DNA from: Vicia villosa
Lineage: Eukaryota > Streptophyta > Magnoliopsida > Fabales > Fabaceae
Assembly: GCF_029867415.1 (NCBI RefSeq)
Contig: NW_026706168.1
Coordinates: forward strand, 62,001 to 126,000
Direction of reading: 5' to 3'
DNA length: 64,000 nt
Part shown: positions 20,816 to 33,069 of the stretch, piece after piece
Layout: each line of letters starts with the position of its first letter
How positions within the stretch are numbered: the first letter of the stretch is position 1
The notes under the pieces: generated by a model
Seen by the model: only the letters and a program-made list of their open reading frames with translations
What the model was told of the DNA's origin: nothing
The model's database searches: none
Program-made: the position numbers and the translations under genes

Positions 20816-21619
20816 TTCGGGGAAAGGTTGTACGCCATTAGAATTGAATTTGATTAGAGATGTATTTTTTAGAGGCTTTTTGAATGGCCTATCGTAGTTT
20901 GATGATTTTTATAGTTTTGGATGGATTTTAGAATTATTTTAGGGTTTGGGCGTACAACCCTGATTTGGCACAATTAACCGCAATGATCAATAGGTTTGAT
21001 CACCATAGTTAAAAGATTAGGGGTTTTGCACCATTACCAATTCAAATCGATTGATTCGATTATCACTAATAATGGATTAAGGGGTTTTATTATTATTTTA
21101 TAAATTGTATTTTGTATTGTTACCTCTCCTAACCGATTAACACGATTACAAATAATAACAAATTAAATTTATAACAAGGCGAGATTAATCATCACAATCA
21201 ATAAGATGATTGCAACCATTTAATCGAATATAGTTTGAATTTTATTTTAATTAAATAGTATTTTAATTAAAATCATTGTTAACCATAGCGATCAATCGAT
21301 TTAATCGGCACGAATAACAAATTGAAAATTTTAAATATAATCATTATATATTTATTTTATAATAAAAAATAATTATAATACAATTAATATATATTAAAAA
21401 TAAGTATTTTAATTAAAATAAAACAAAATAATTAAAATTTATTAAGTTTATTAAGGTTATGATTCAGTGTGGTTATTGTGAGGGTTTATAGTATGGGCAT
21501 TAATCCTAGGGCGCTGGATCCAAGAGGTGGTTGGATTAAGGGTCCAGATCTGAGGGTTTACGAAACAGGCCATGGTATGGCATACACAGGATCCAGAGTT
21601 GTTAATTTCAGAAAAAATA

Positions 21620-21695
21620 TATGTTGGAGGGAGGGCTCGAACCTGCGACCCTCCACTCCCATACGCATCACACAACCAACGCACCACGCATGCAT
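21620..21695 (-). other. tRNA-like segment in D's 3' LTR
   Basis: On the minus strand an A-box-like GTGGTGCGTTGG (21687-21676) is followed after 32 bases by a B box GGTTCGAGCC (21643-21634). It is sense to the element. The 5' LTR copy is at about 43969-44045 (B box 43983-43992). The acceptor stem does not pair, so it is tRNA-derived rather than a tRNA gene. Confidence 0.55.
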
Positions 21696-22397
21696 ATGCG
21701 TTTAGAGTACGCTTCACAATGATAATAAAAAAACCAAGACACGTTTGGACAAACGCGCGCGAAATTCAAAAGGACCAGTGGCACGTTGCCACGCAACCTT
21801 CTTCCCCACCCAGACCTGCCAATCTCTGCAACAGTAGCTACGAATTGGCTACGAATTGTTCGTAGCAAACCCAGAACACGAAAATAACGAATAGGGCATA
21901 CGTTTGAATAAATTTGGCGCGACCCTATCAACTTACTCGTCTCAACCATGCGAACCAGGCTATATCATTAACTGACCTTAATTTAACTCCCATAAAAAAC
22001 CCCCAAATTGAAACCCTAAAACCTTGCTCGGCCTCCAATGGCCGATCACGTTATAATGCCTGAAAACTCAATTAACCGGCCCAGAAACATTCACAACAAT
22101 GAAATATAGCCAAACATACAAACAAAACATCATGAATATGTGTGTATTATGCTAATCGATCAAGTTTTCGAAACTACATACCTCAGTCAATTGGAGGATT
22201 ATCTGGGGGTGTTGATGTAGTGCACTTATCCAGACACGTTCCAAATCTCCCGAGGAAGCTTTTGGAACCTTCAAATCTCGTTGAAACGTCTTGAATCTCC
22301 AAAACCGAATTCACTCTTTTTGAAGAATTTTGAGTTCTTGCAATGTTCACCTCTGTAGCCAATTTTCCACCCCTATTCATGTGGTCTCTCTTAGGTA

Positions 22398-22405
22398 CTT
22401 ATAAG
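22398..22405 (-). promoter_or_regulatory. Element D 3' LTR: possible TATA box
   Basis: CTTATAAG (in GGCTTATAAGTACC on the minus strand) lies about 1040 bp from the LTR start. The 5' LTR equivalent is 44747-44754. It is a plausible but weak TATA match. Confidence 0.4.
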
Positions 22406-23443
22406 CCACGAATTAGGTTTAGAAAAGAGCCTAAAAAACTTTTGAATCCAATCTTCCCTTTTTGAGAAATTTGATTTGTTTTCTTGAATAATAAGCTACT
22501 ATTTTGGCCAAGATTTGATTTACTCTTCCTTAATCCAATCATCACGAAATTAACAAATATATTTTGCCATTAACATTGATTGAAAATCAACAAAATATAT
22601 TTTCTAACAAAATATTTAATTTTCTTACTTATTTAAATCATAAAATCAACTTTTAATGAAATAAATATCTAAAAAAATTAAATAATATGTTTAAATTTCG
22701 TGGCATCTTATTTTCAGCATGCTAGTAACTTGTGGACAAAGTTTGTACCATAAAAACCTAGGCCCATTTGCAAGATTTCTCAATTTGAACCCTTCTTTTT
22801 CACATTTGGCCCTCTAGAATCATCTAAGTTTGATCAAGCATATCTAACTCAATTTTTAAGCTATGAGGGAGATCTAATACTTTTTAGAAACCTCAAGAGG
22901 TCCTCTACAAGCCACTTTGGAACATATTTTTCATTTGAGGCTTTTATCTTGATCATATTCTCTTTGGGAAAAAACTGTTTTTGAAGGATGCCTGAAAATG
23001 ACCTGTAATCTTTTGCCTTGTATCTCTCAAATGAAGCATTTCTAGCCTTAGCTTGTGAGACACAAAGTTGTAGAGAATCCAATTTCCTTCAAAATAGGCT
23101 TTGAGTGGGGAATTTTTGATGTTCCATGTGAAAGTTATGCCCAGTCATAGTTGGGTTGACTTTCTCCTAAGAAACCCTAATTTGAACCTTTTTGCATTTG
23201 TTCATCTCTGAGTTTCTATTAATGGAATCATGATCAATATTTGATCAAATGATGGTTATGCATCCCTACACTTGATGTTTGCCCAAGGATCATGGTTTAG
23301 ATCATGCTTTGATTGTAGTTGACCTTCAGGTTTGAATCAGTTGACTGTGGGTTATCTGGATCATATGAGTGAGCCATGTTTTGAAGTTTGATCTTAGACC
23401 TTGTTATGAGAGAGGTGTGGGAGGTAAATTTTGGGGTATGACA

Positions 23444-23458
23444 ACTGCCCCTATTTAA
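23444..23458 (-). other. Element D: polypurine tract
   Basis: The minus strand reads TTAAATAGGGGCAGT directly before the 3' LTR start TGTCATACC. It is nearly the same as the tracts of A (46031-46046) and G (58241-58255). It primes plus-strand DNA synthesis in LTR elements. Confidence 0.85.
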
Positions 23459-24765
23459 TTACCTTGGATCGAATGACAAGAGTGTATGGACCTCGCGTCG
23501 TTTAGATCGAAGAGTTATTAAATACTGGAAGACCCCTAAATTTATCCCGTGTTTGAGTTATGCGAGAGAACCGCCCTGCTAATGCCTGGGTCTTACATAG
23601 CCGGAGCTATTCTCTTAGTGAGTTTTTGTAATTCATGAACCCCAGAGGTTTATTTGCCATAGTTCTGGCAAATTTGCCTGTATCAAAACGATTCTTCGCG
23701 AGGGTTATCGCGAATACTCCTGCACCAACAAGTTCTTCGCGAGGGTTATCGCGAATATTCTTGCACCAGTAAATTCTTCGCGAGGGTTATCGCGAATATT
23801 CTTGCACCAATAGGTTCTTCGCGAGGGTTATCGCGAATATTCCTGCACCAATAGATTCTTCGCGAGGGTTATCGCGAATATTCTTGCACCAATAGGTTCC
23901 TCGCGAGGGTTATCGCGAATATTCTTGCACCAATAAGTTCTTCGCGAGGGTTATCGCAAATATTCTTGCACCAATAGGTTCTTCGCGAGGGTTATCGCGA
24001 ATATTCTTGCACCAATAGGTTCTTCGCGAGGGTTATCGCGAGTATACCTGCATCAATAGGTTCTTCGCGAGGGTTATCGCGAGTGTACCTGCACCAATGG
24101 ACGGCTTACCCTGGTTTGGGTAAGGCTACCTGCATAGACGTTTGTTTGTGAATGCGTATGCATCATGTTTATTCATTGTGCGCATGCCCCTGTTGTTTTT
24201 ATAATGTATATGTATGAATGTTTACACATGTATATGTTGCATGTATGTTAATGAATGTGTGCAATAATTCCTAGTCTCATCTCCTTATCACCCATTGCCT
24301 TTGTTTAATTTTTTTCGAGATGTTGGGGAGTCCTAGCTCGGATTGTATTCGAATAACTTATTGCCCCTGTCTTTTGTGAAAGAACCATATGTATCAGCGT
24401 GGGGCGTATGTAGCCTTTCGGAGATTTCATAATCTTTGTTTTTTGTTTTTGTATTGAAAGTTTGTAAGTTTCTCATATTAAATCCAGGTTTAAGTTTGAA
24501 AATAGTTTGTCTTTTGCAGATGGTATTGAAATAAGAAAATGAAGCGCAGTGTGCAAAAAGGGAAATTTTATTGATATTGCCTTGAATTGGCGAGTGTACA
24601 GAAATGCGAAGAAAAAAAATGACAAATAGAAATGATATTAATACTGTCGTTGCTCTTTTTTTGTTATCGAGGGCCCCAATATTCCTTCGACCTCAGAAGT
24701 AGATGATTGCACGACCCCCATCCTTCATAGTTTGTATTCGGCTTATGTCCGGTATCTTGCTTTTG
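23459..24765 (-). other. Element D: 3' untranslated region
   Basis: This region lies between the integrase stop and the PPT. It contains the 10 x 41-bp repeat (23695-24104). The rest is AT-rich with no convincing ORF. I did not find a good complement to D's PBS here, unlike A and G. Confidence 0.75.
23695..24104 (-). repeat. 41-bp tandem repeat, 10 copies, in D's 3' UTR
   Basis: Ten copies start every 41 bp from 23695. Each contains TTCGCGA-GGGTTA-TCGCGAA, a perfect 7-bp stem with a 6-nt loop, followed by TATTCTTGCACCAATAGG. Copy 7 has one stem change (TCGCAAA); copies 9 and 10 read TCGCGAG. It matches the known tendency of Ogre/Tat 3' UTRs to hold tandem repeats that can seed satellites. 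Confidence 0.9.
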
Positions 24766-27700
24766 CTAGGCATAATACTTCTTGACCGCATCCGAGTTTA
24801 TTGGGTGCGGTAGCTCATCCCCATCCATTGTAGTGAGGATTAATGCCCCTCCTGAGAACACTGTTTTTACAATATATGGGCCTTCGTAGTTAGGTGTCCA
24901 TTTCCCACGAGCGTCAAGTCGAGGTAATAGTATCTTCTTGAGGACAATGTCACCTTCTTTGTAAGTTCTAGGTCGGACCTTCTTATCGAATGCTTTCTTC
25001 ATCCTCTTCTGATAGAGTTGTCCGTGACACAAAGCTGTCAGTCGCTTTTCTTCAATGAGATTAAGCTGATCAAAACGAGTTTTTACCCATTCCGATTCTT
25101 CTAACTTTGTGTCAGCTATGACTCTTAATGACGGGATCTCCACTTCAATTGGGAGGACTGCTTCCATACCGTAGACTAGGGAGAATGTGGTTGCCCCTGT
25201 AGATGTGCGCACCGAGGTCCTGTAACCGTGTAGGGCGAAGGGAAGCATTTCGTGCCAATCCTTGTATGTTTTCACCATCTTTTGTATTATCTTTTTGATA
25301 TTTTTGTTTGCAGCTTCGACAGCGCCGTTCATTTTAGGCCTGTATGGTGAAGAATTGTGGTGTTCAATCTTGAACTCCTCGCACAGCTCCCTCATCATGT
25401 TATTGTTCAGATTCGACCCATTATTGGTGATAATCCTGCTTGGAACCCCATACCGACATATGATATTATGCTTGATGAACCGAGTGACTACTTGTCTCGT
25501 CACGTTGGTGTAAGAGGCAGCTTCAACCCATTTGGTGTAGTAGTCTATGGCAACCAATATGAATCGGTGCCCATTTGAAGCTTTCGGTTCTATCATTCCT
25601 ATCATGTCAATTCCCCATATTGCAAATGGCCATGGTGAACTCAAGACGTTCAACGGATTTGGCGGTACGTGTACCTTGTCAGCGTAAATCTGGCACTTGT
25701 GACATGTCCTTGCATATTGGAAACAGTCGGCCTCCATTGTTAACCAGTAATACCCTGCTCGCAGTATTTTTCTAGCCATTGAATGTCCGTTGGCATGAGT
25801 TCCGAAGGTTCCTTCATGTACCTCCCTGATAATCTCCCTGGCCTCGTTTTTATCCACACACCTTAATAACACCGAGTCGTAGTTCCTTTTGTACAGGATG
25901 TTTCCACTTAGGAAGAACTTGGATGTTAGTCTTCTTAGTGTCTTCTTATCAATTGTTGAGGCGTTCTCCGGGTATTCTTGTTTCTCCAGGTACCTTTTAA
26001 TGTCATGATACCATGGTTCGTTGTCGGACTGCTCCTCAATCGCAAGACAATAGGCAGGTTCGTCGAAGTGTCTAACAGTTATCCGTGGTTCATGGTTTGG
26101 CCAGGTCACCTTGAACATAGAGGAGAGCGTTGCTAGTGCGTCGGCTATTTGATTTTCTTCCCTCGGGATATGAGTAAAAGTGATAGTATCAAATTCAGCC
26201 GTTAACTCCAGTATAAGGTCTCGGTATGGGATTAGTTTTGCATCTCGAGTGTCCCATTCTTTGTTGACTTGGTGGATTACCAATGCTGAGTCTCCGTATA
26301 CATCAAGGAGTTTGATCCTTAGGTCGATTGCAGCTTCTAACCCCAATATGCATACTTCGTATTCTGCAATGTTGTTGGTGCAGTCGAAACATAGTCTTGC
26401 AGTGAAGGGTAAGTGCCGGTCATCGGGAGATGTCAATACTGCCCCTATGCCATGTCCTAGTGCATTTGAGGCACCGTCGAACATGAGTTTCCATACCAAA
26501 CCCGGTTCAGGTCCCTCGTCGGGTCCTGGTATTTCATAGTCTCTTACTAGCATAATATCCTCATCGGGGAAGTCGAACTTCATAGATTGGTATTCCTCGA
26601 GGGATTGGTGAGCAAGATGTTCTGCCAATACACTCCCTTTTATTGCTTTTTGAGTTACATACTGTATGTCGTATTCGGACAACAACATTTGCCACCTTGC
26701 AATTCTACCCGTGAGTGCCTGTTTTTCGAACACGTATTTTAAAGGATCCATTCTCGATATTAGCCACGTGGAATGATTCAGCATATATTGCCTTAGACGT
26801 TTGGAGGCCCATGCTAGGGCACAACATGTCTTTTCCAATGGTGAATACCGAGATTCGCAATCCGTGAATTTCTTACTGAGGTAGTAGATAGCGTGTTCTT
26901 TCCTGCCTGTTTCATCTTGTTGCCCCAGTACACACCCCATAGATCTTTCGAGTACTGTGAGGTACATGATCAGCGGTCTTCCGGGTACGGGAGGTAAAAG
27001 TATCGGTGGTTCTTGTAAGTAGTTCTTTATAGTTTCGAAGGCTACTTGACAATCGTCGTTCCACTTGATAGGTTGATCCTTCCTGAGTAGTCTGAATATA
27101 GGCTCGCATGTAGCTGGTAGATGTGAAATGAACCTTGAGATGTAATTCAATCGGCCCAGGAAACCTCGTACCTCTTTTTCTGTCTTCGGAACGGGCATCG
27201 CTTGTATGGCTTTTACTTTGTCAGGATCAACCTCTATACCTCGTTGGCTTACAATGAATCCCAACAGCTTTCCCGACCTTACACCAAACGTACACTTGTT
27301 CGGGTTTAACCTTAGCTTGTACTTCTTTAAGCGCTCGAACAACTTATGTAGATTTGTGATATGCTCTTCTTCTGTGCCAGATTTGGCAATCATATCATCT
27401 ACATATACTTCGACTTCTTTGTGAATCATATCATGGAATAATGTGACCATGGCTCTTTGATATGTTGCCCCTGCATTTCTCAATCCAAAAGGCATCACTT
27501 TGTAGCAGAAGGTGCCCCAAGATGTCATGAAGGTGGTCTTTTCCATATCCTCAGGGGCCATCTTGATTTGATTATATCCGGAGAACCCATCCATAAAGGA
27601 GAACACCGAGGCTTGTGCTGTATTATCCACCAAGATATCTATATGCGGTAGTGGGAAATCATCTTTTGGACTTGCTTTATTTAGATCCCTGTAATCTACA

Positions 27701-27771
27701 CACATGCGCACTTTCCCGTCTTTCTTAGGAACTGGCACTATGTTTGCAATCCATGGTGGGTAGTCAACCAC
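24766..27771 (-). pseudogene. Element D: RT (most)-RNase H-aRNase H-integrase, 3' part split off by E
   Basis: The open frame continues the RT from 35698 after the E insertion. RT motifs are VPVPKKDGKVRMCVDYRDLN and YVDDMIAKS (about 27400). The first RNase H is atypical (MYLTVLERSMGCVLGQ). The archaeal-type RNase H keeps FDGA, AEYE, YGDS and IADAL. Integrase has the zinc finger and GIDMIG and GAVEAANKN, but the second catalytic Asp is changed: ITNNGSN where A has ITDNGSN (codon 25423-25425). No stop interrupts the 1001 codons. The first Met listed in this frame is not a true start. Confidence 0.9.
27767..27771. other. Target site duplication of element E, left copy (ACCAC)
   Basis: ACCAC precedes E's terminus TGTAAC at 27772 and recurs exactly at 35698-35702. 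The site is inside D's RT coding sequence. Confidence 0.92.
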
Positions 27772-30399
27772 TGTAACAACCCAATTCTACCCAAAGCATT
27801 TAGGCAAGAAAATATCAGAGTATTTAAAATTTCATACAACACAATTAGGATGTTACACTAAGTAACCAAACAAACACCTTGAAAATAAACGGACATCACC
27901 GATGCCAAAAGCATACACACCTGCCAATAACATGATACATAACACACGGAAGATATGAACATATATATATACGTATATCTCTCACTCTCTAAGAGGAGTT
28001 TTCCAAAATAAAGTGTTTACAATACACATCAACACATTATCACATATACATGTTCAAAGAGTCATATATAAATAAATAACAACAGACTCCCGACTCCCCG
28101 GTGTTACGTATCAGAGCGACCAACAATACCAACTGGAGAACTACCTCTTCCAAAAGACTTCCAAAGCGGCTAATCTGCAGGATGCCACTCAAGCATCAAA
28201 TCAGCAGAAGGGTGAGAATATAATTCATAATGAAAGCATGACAATTATAGTAATGCCAATAAGTATCATCAAGAATCATACAACAAAGTAATCCACTCAT
28301 TCAACCACAATCAATATATAAGTAATGTGACACATGAATGCTAACATAAATTATACAGACAGACAATGATGAATGAGACTCGACTATGCATATGCATGTG
28401 GTACCAAATCCGGAGTAAAACTCCCCTTGTCATTATGACAAATACACCTTTGCCGAGCATTATGCTGGGACTTCTTTCCCTCAGGAAAATACACCTTTGT
28501 CGAGCATCAAGCTACGACTAAACGTCATCGAGCATTTAGCCCCCACTGATGACCTCTTGCCACTAGGGCAAATACACCTTTTTACCGAGCATTAAGCCCC
28601 CACTGGTAATAATTGCCAATACAGGCCACCTGCTAATAGCATTCCGCCATTAACGTAATGAAATGTTATGCTGTGCAAATATATGACTCTATTACACGAC
28701 AACAACATCATCAACAATATAACACGGTCACATACCCACGTTACACCGTTTATATTCTATCCAAAAGGATACATCACCAATTAATAACATAGTTATCAAT
28801 TACATCACACCATAATTACCACACAGGCATTAATAAGCACACAGCACACATTCACCGTTCAAACATACTGGCCACATCGGCATAGATGAACGTATAACAC
28901 ACTTATACACATCAAATTAATATTGGCCATCGGCCCACAACTTCATCAATACATAACACATATGAACATGATCTCATGTTATCGACAACTAATCACATAC
29001 CTCGTACCAATACGATAACATTCACACAACACATCATCATGATTTATCATGCACTAGTTCACAAAACCATTTATGAAAATCAACCAACCACTACTACATC
29101 CTACATCATTAACAATTACAACCAAGCACTATGATTATTTACCAATCATATCGCGCATATAAACAATTATGTGTTTTCATCAACAACACCTCATAACCAA
29201 TTAATAACAATCTAACCAAGCCTATACTATCATATAGAACATCCAACTAGCTTCCTAACACTTCGAACGGCGTACGAAACGGAGCTACGGATCAAAAGTT
29301 ACAAGGTTTCAAAGTTTGGTTAATTGAACATTCTACACAACTCATCACTTGATCCTAATAAAAATAATGGAATACTACATCCTATGAATCATTTAATTAG
29401 ATAATAATATAGGTTATTGCGTTAGCTTTCCAATGCTTCGAACGGCGACAAAATCGGAGTTACGGTTCAAGAGTTATGAAGTTTCAAAGTTTTGGAAAAA
29501 CAGAAAAAGCTGTCATCCGCTTCAGCTCCGCTCAGCGGACCTGGGCAGAGAAATTTCTGCAACTGAACCTCCGCTCAGCGGACCCACCTCCGCTCAGCGG
29601 ACCTGCGTAAACCCAGAAAAAACCAGAACGAACCAGAACGGTTCCAGGCCCCTTATACCCACCAAAACCACTCCAAAACATCATTATAACACCAATACAA
29701 CACATACAAACCATAGAAACAACCTATTATCACACTTTTCATGGTTAATTCATCAATCTATCTCAAAACCTAACATTTTACCCAAACTCAATCAAGCCAT
29801 AGAAATGGAAAAGAAAGCATGATCAATCACCACAACACAACAAGGATATCATTTATTCATCATACAATCATTCTCAAACAAACTTAGATCAAACAAAGAT
29901 CACACAAGAAAATTGTGGAAATTGGAACAAGAAGAACAAGAACAAGAACAAGACTATAAGAATCATACATCCAAGATAAATTAGATTCACCCCCTTACCT
30001 TGCTATAGCAACGATCGGAACTCGAATCGGTCGAGAATCCACCAATCTACACTTTTTCCTTCTCTTTTCCTTCTTCTCCTTTCTCTCTTCTCTTCCTTTC
30101 TCTTCTTTCTTTCCTTTTTCTTTCCTTTCTTTTTCTTTCTATCTTTTTCCTTTATAAAGAAAATATATATCCCGCGGAAATGACCAAAATGCCCCTACGC
30201 TCAAATATCGTTCAAACGCCCCAAAACGCGGAATATTACCTTAATAATATTTCTAGTACCAAAAATATGAAAACCTTCAATTAAATATTAGTCCGCCATC
30301 CCGAACTAATACCGACTGAAACGACTCCAAAAACGGTAAAATTCCAATAAACGTCACAAACGTCCAAATCAACTATATACTTATTTTCCGGGCGTTACA
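27772..30399 (-). repeat. Element E: 3' LTR (2628 bp)
   Basis: On the minus strand it begins TGTAACGCCCGG at 30399 and ends TTGTTACA at 27772. It contains three copies of TCCGCTCAGCGGA (29527, 29570, 29589), a TTTATAAAG site near 30150, a CT-rich tract (30056-30150) and two related blocks around 29268-29320 and 29430-29500 (CTTCGAACGGCG...GGAG(C/T)TACGG). The 129-aa plus-strand ORF here is not a gene. Confidence 0.93.
29527..29601. repeat. Three TCCGCTCAGCGGA palindromes in E's 3' LTR
   Basis: Exact 13-bp copies at 29527-29539, 29570-29582 and 29589-29601. Each is a perfect inverted repeat about a central C. All three recur in the 5' LTR at 34825, 34868 and 34887. Confidence 0.85.
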
Positions 30400-30417
30400 A
30401 CTCTCCCCCACTTAGAA
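30400..30417 (-). other. Element E: polypurine tract
   Basis: The minus strand reads TTCTAAGTGGGGGAGAGT directly before TGTAACGCCCGG. This is a typical Ty3/gypsy tract overlapping the end of the polyprotein region. Confidence 0.85.
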
Positions 30418-33050
30418 GATTTCCGTCCTCGGAAATATCCCAAACACAAACGAACCTGGATACGCTCTCGCATCCGACTAACCAACTATCAAGCCACGGA
30501 AGCAACAACACAGAATCACTCTAGCTAAAAGCCAAACAACCAAAACACAACAACGACAACGAGATGCAATGCCCATACAATGCACTCATCGACTAACACC
30601 AAAACACAAGAAATAATCAAGACACAGACAACAACCCAGTCGCACAACATCCAAATAACCATGCCAAGACATAGCAGTCAAACATGTAACCAAAACATCT
30701 GGTGGTCTTATCATTCCTACCACATCCACTGTCCACAATTTGAACTCTAACAATTCATACACATACGAACCGCGTCATTTCACGCTCCCGATGCGCACTC
30801 TGATTTCCCACAACAAACAGATTTACCAATTCCATAACCATCTTCCAGCTCCTTCTAGTATTCACCAGAAACTCATTGTTCTCTCTTAACATACTCAAAC
30901 TCTTAATCTGCTGTGTCAGCTTGCACACCAGACAAAAGTCTTTGTATTATCCAATCAAAGGCAAAAAGCTAATCCAAACACATCCTTGTTTCACAACACA
31001 AGCCCTCATAGATCCTTAAGTGACCAAACCGTCCTCTCAGTCTGACCATCCGTTTGAGGATGATACGCCAAATTCAAACGCAACTTCGTACCCAAAGTAC
31101 TTTGCGAACCTTCTCAAAATTTCCGAAATAAACCTCGGATCTCAATCTGAACAATACCTTTCGAAACACCATGCAAACAAACAAACCAACAAACAATTTT
31201 ATCAACATACCACTCGCCAGTACTTCCATCGGCTAATCCATTCTTATCGAAATAACGTAAGCAGATTTCGTCAATATATCCACAATGACCCAAATCGCCT
31301 CACAATTACTCGACGTCCTCGGCAAACCAGAAACAAAATCCATAGAAATGCTATTCCACTTCTACTCAGGAATGGATAACAGTTACATGAAACCAGACGA
31401 CTCCTGACAAGTCAAACACAAATAAACAAATCCCTTCATATCCTTTTTCATTACCTTTCCACTAAAAATGACCTTCTCAAATCTTGATATCTCTTAGTAG
31501 CATCAGGATGAATACTCAAATCACCACGACGCACTTCATCCAAAGTCCTCTTTTCAAATCCGAACATTAGGAATACAAACTTGATCATGACATCCCATGA
31601 CATTGCTCTTATCAATCCGAAGATCACCATCTTTACCTTTGACTAATAAATGTCATCTTATCAACCCATTCAAATCCGATTTCTGACCTTTTCTAATCTC
31701 ATCAAGAATACCATAAGTAAGCTTTCACATAAAAAGCTCAACACTTGAAGAAGTCGCTTTACGAACCAAACTCAAATCTCACAACTGTTTCAACAATCAC
31801 AATACTCGAATCATCAACATAGACGTATGCAATGGTTCTCATATTCAACTCGTTCTGATCAAACGAATGCTTCAAACTCTTGTAGTCACTTACACACACG
31901 AATCTAGATCCGAAAAATTAGTGCCTTCAAATTCCCCAAACAGAAATAACAACTGCCAACTCTAAATCTTGTGACAGATAAATCCTTTCAAAAATCTTAA
32001 CTTGCATAAAAGCATAAACCACCACTTACCCCTTGAACATTCACTTCACCCAACCAAAAACTCACACAAGGAAACTTAGCAAACAACTTCTTCTTTTCGA
32101 CGATGAGTCAATTAAACCTTCAAGAAACACTTATACAAATGCACAACTATCCGCAATTCCCACAAGTGCTCTTCCTTAAGAACATCCAAAGTCGTCGACA
32201 ACATAAACAACATCATACCACCTTGCACCAACTCATTCACTTCCAATATTATCAAACTAGCCAGATAAGCCTATCACGTCCAATACGATCCCGTCTACTA
32301 TCAACAAGAGATTAAGGGTGATCAAGTCCTCAATTTGTCAATAGGTAGCCGACAATCATAATAGAGTATAAACTATCAGTACCAACATTAATAATATTCT
32401 TTTCCAACTTTTGCTCATAGCATAGAAGCACTATGATTCCATAATTCACAAATCTCCCAAGATTATCTGAACCAGCTAACACCGACATCTTGTAGCTACG
32501 TACCAAAACACTTCTAACAATATCTCAAAACAAAATACCTGAGATCCTACTCATCTCTTCATATTCCTAATTCTTACTCGAGTTTCAGAACATTTCCAAC
32601 AACGTCAATAACTCCTACAACAAAGTCTACCATAATGCTTTCCTTGATCATTGATCCAACAACGACACCTCACACAAGGCTACTCAAACAACAACTTCAT
32701 AGTCCATCAGTAGCGTTAGAGCATCACAACTCTCTAAATTCCATTCCCCAGAAATAACCAAAATCTACTCCGAGACACTCCAACTCGATTAACAACCGAA
32801 GTCTTAAGTCCAAGTCGCCTTTACTTCAGAAAACAACAAATTCCAACAACACTAGTACTGCTGCCCTCAATAGCATACTAACATCTTGCAACTGAAACAT
32901 ATCCGAGAAGCATATCTTCTCCCCCACTTAGCTTCAAACCATACCTGCATACAACCGGCTAGAGGCACAACAAGTACTGACAGTGCTCCACACACTTATC
33001 ACATACTGAGGAATTAAACAACATTAGACAACACTGGCCGGACAGACCGA
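30418..33050 (-). pseudogene. Element E: decayed internal region with RNase H and integrase remnants
   Basis: Translating the minus strand by eye gives broken chromovirus-like pol blocks. Near 31900-31850 is SDYKSLKHSFDQNEL (RNase H end, compare DHKSLKY). Near 31540-31480 is HPDATKRYQDLRRSF (integrase N-terminal region). Near 31075-31020 is QTDGQTERTVWSLKDL (integrase C-terminal core). Frameshifts and stops separate them. Gag, protease and most of RT are not recognisable. The interior (about 2.6 kb) is about half of what an autonomous chromovirus needs. I see nothing else in the stretch. Confidence 0.75.
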
Positions 33051-33065
33051 CCTGCTCTGATACCA
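33051..33065 (-). other. Element E: primer binding site (tRNA-iMet type)
   Basis: On the minus strand TGGTATCAGAGCAGG follows the 5' LTR end after four bases (TTAG). TGGTATCAGAGC is the standard PBS complementary to initiator tRNA-Met, usual for chromoviruses and many plant LTR elements. Confidence 0.9.
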
Positions 33066-33069
33066 CTAA

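Larger units (their letters stand above)
20515..23443 (-). repeat. Element D: 3' LTR (2929 bp)
   Basis: On the minus strand it starts TGTCATACCCC at 23443 and ends TTTGCTACA at 20515. It matches 42864-45792 almost throughout. It holds a CTTATAAG TATA-like site (22398-22405), a tRNA-like segment (about 21620-21695) and the conserved CTACG/CGTAG stem-loop (20779-20815). ORFs inside are shadows. Confidence 0.95.

Noticed and set aside
21457..21865. Pairs of 78-97-aa ORFs in D's LTRs on both strands
   Set aside because: They are repeated in both LTRs, overlap the tRNA-like segment and have no coding signature; they are shadows.
23695..24104. Possible CRISPR-like array
   Set aside because: The ten units are contiguous 41-bp tandem repeats without unique spacers, in a plant retrotransposon 3' UTR.
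29433..29822. 129-aa ORF in E's LTR (shorter copy at 34731)
   Set aside because: A 1-bp indel between two nearly identical LTRs changes its length from 129 to 85 aa, it is antisense to the element and has no recognisable domain.
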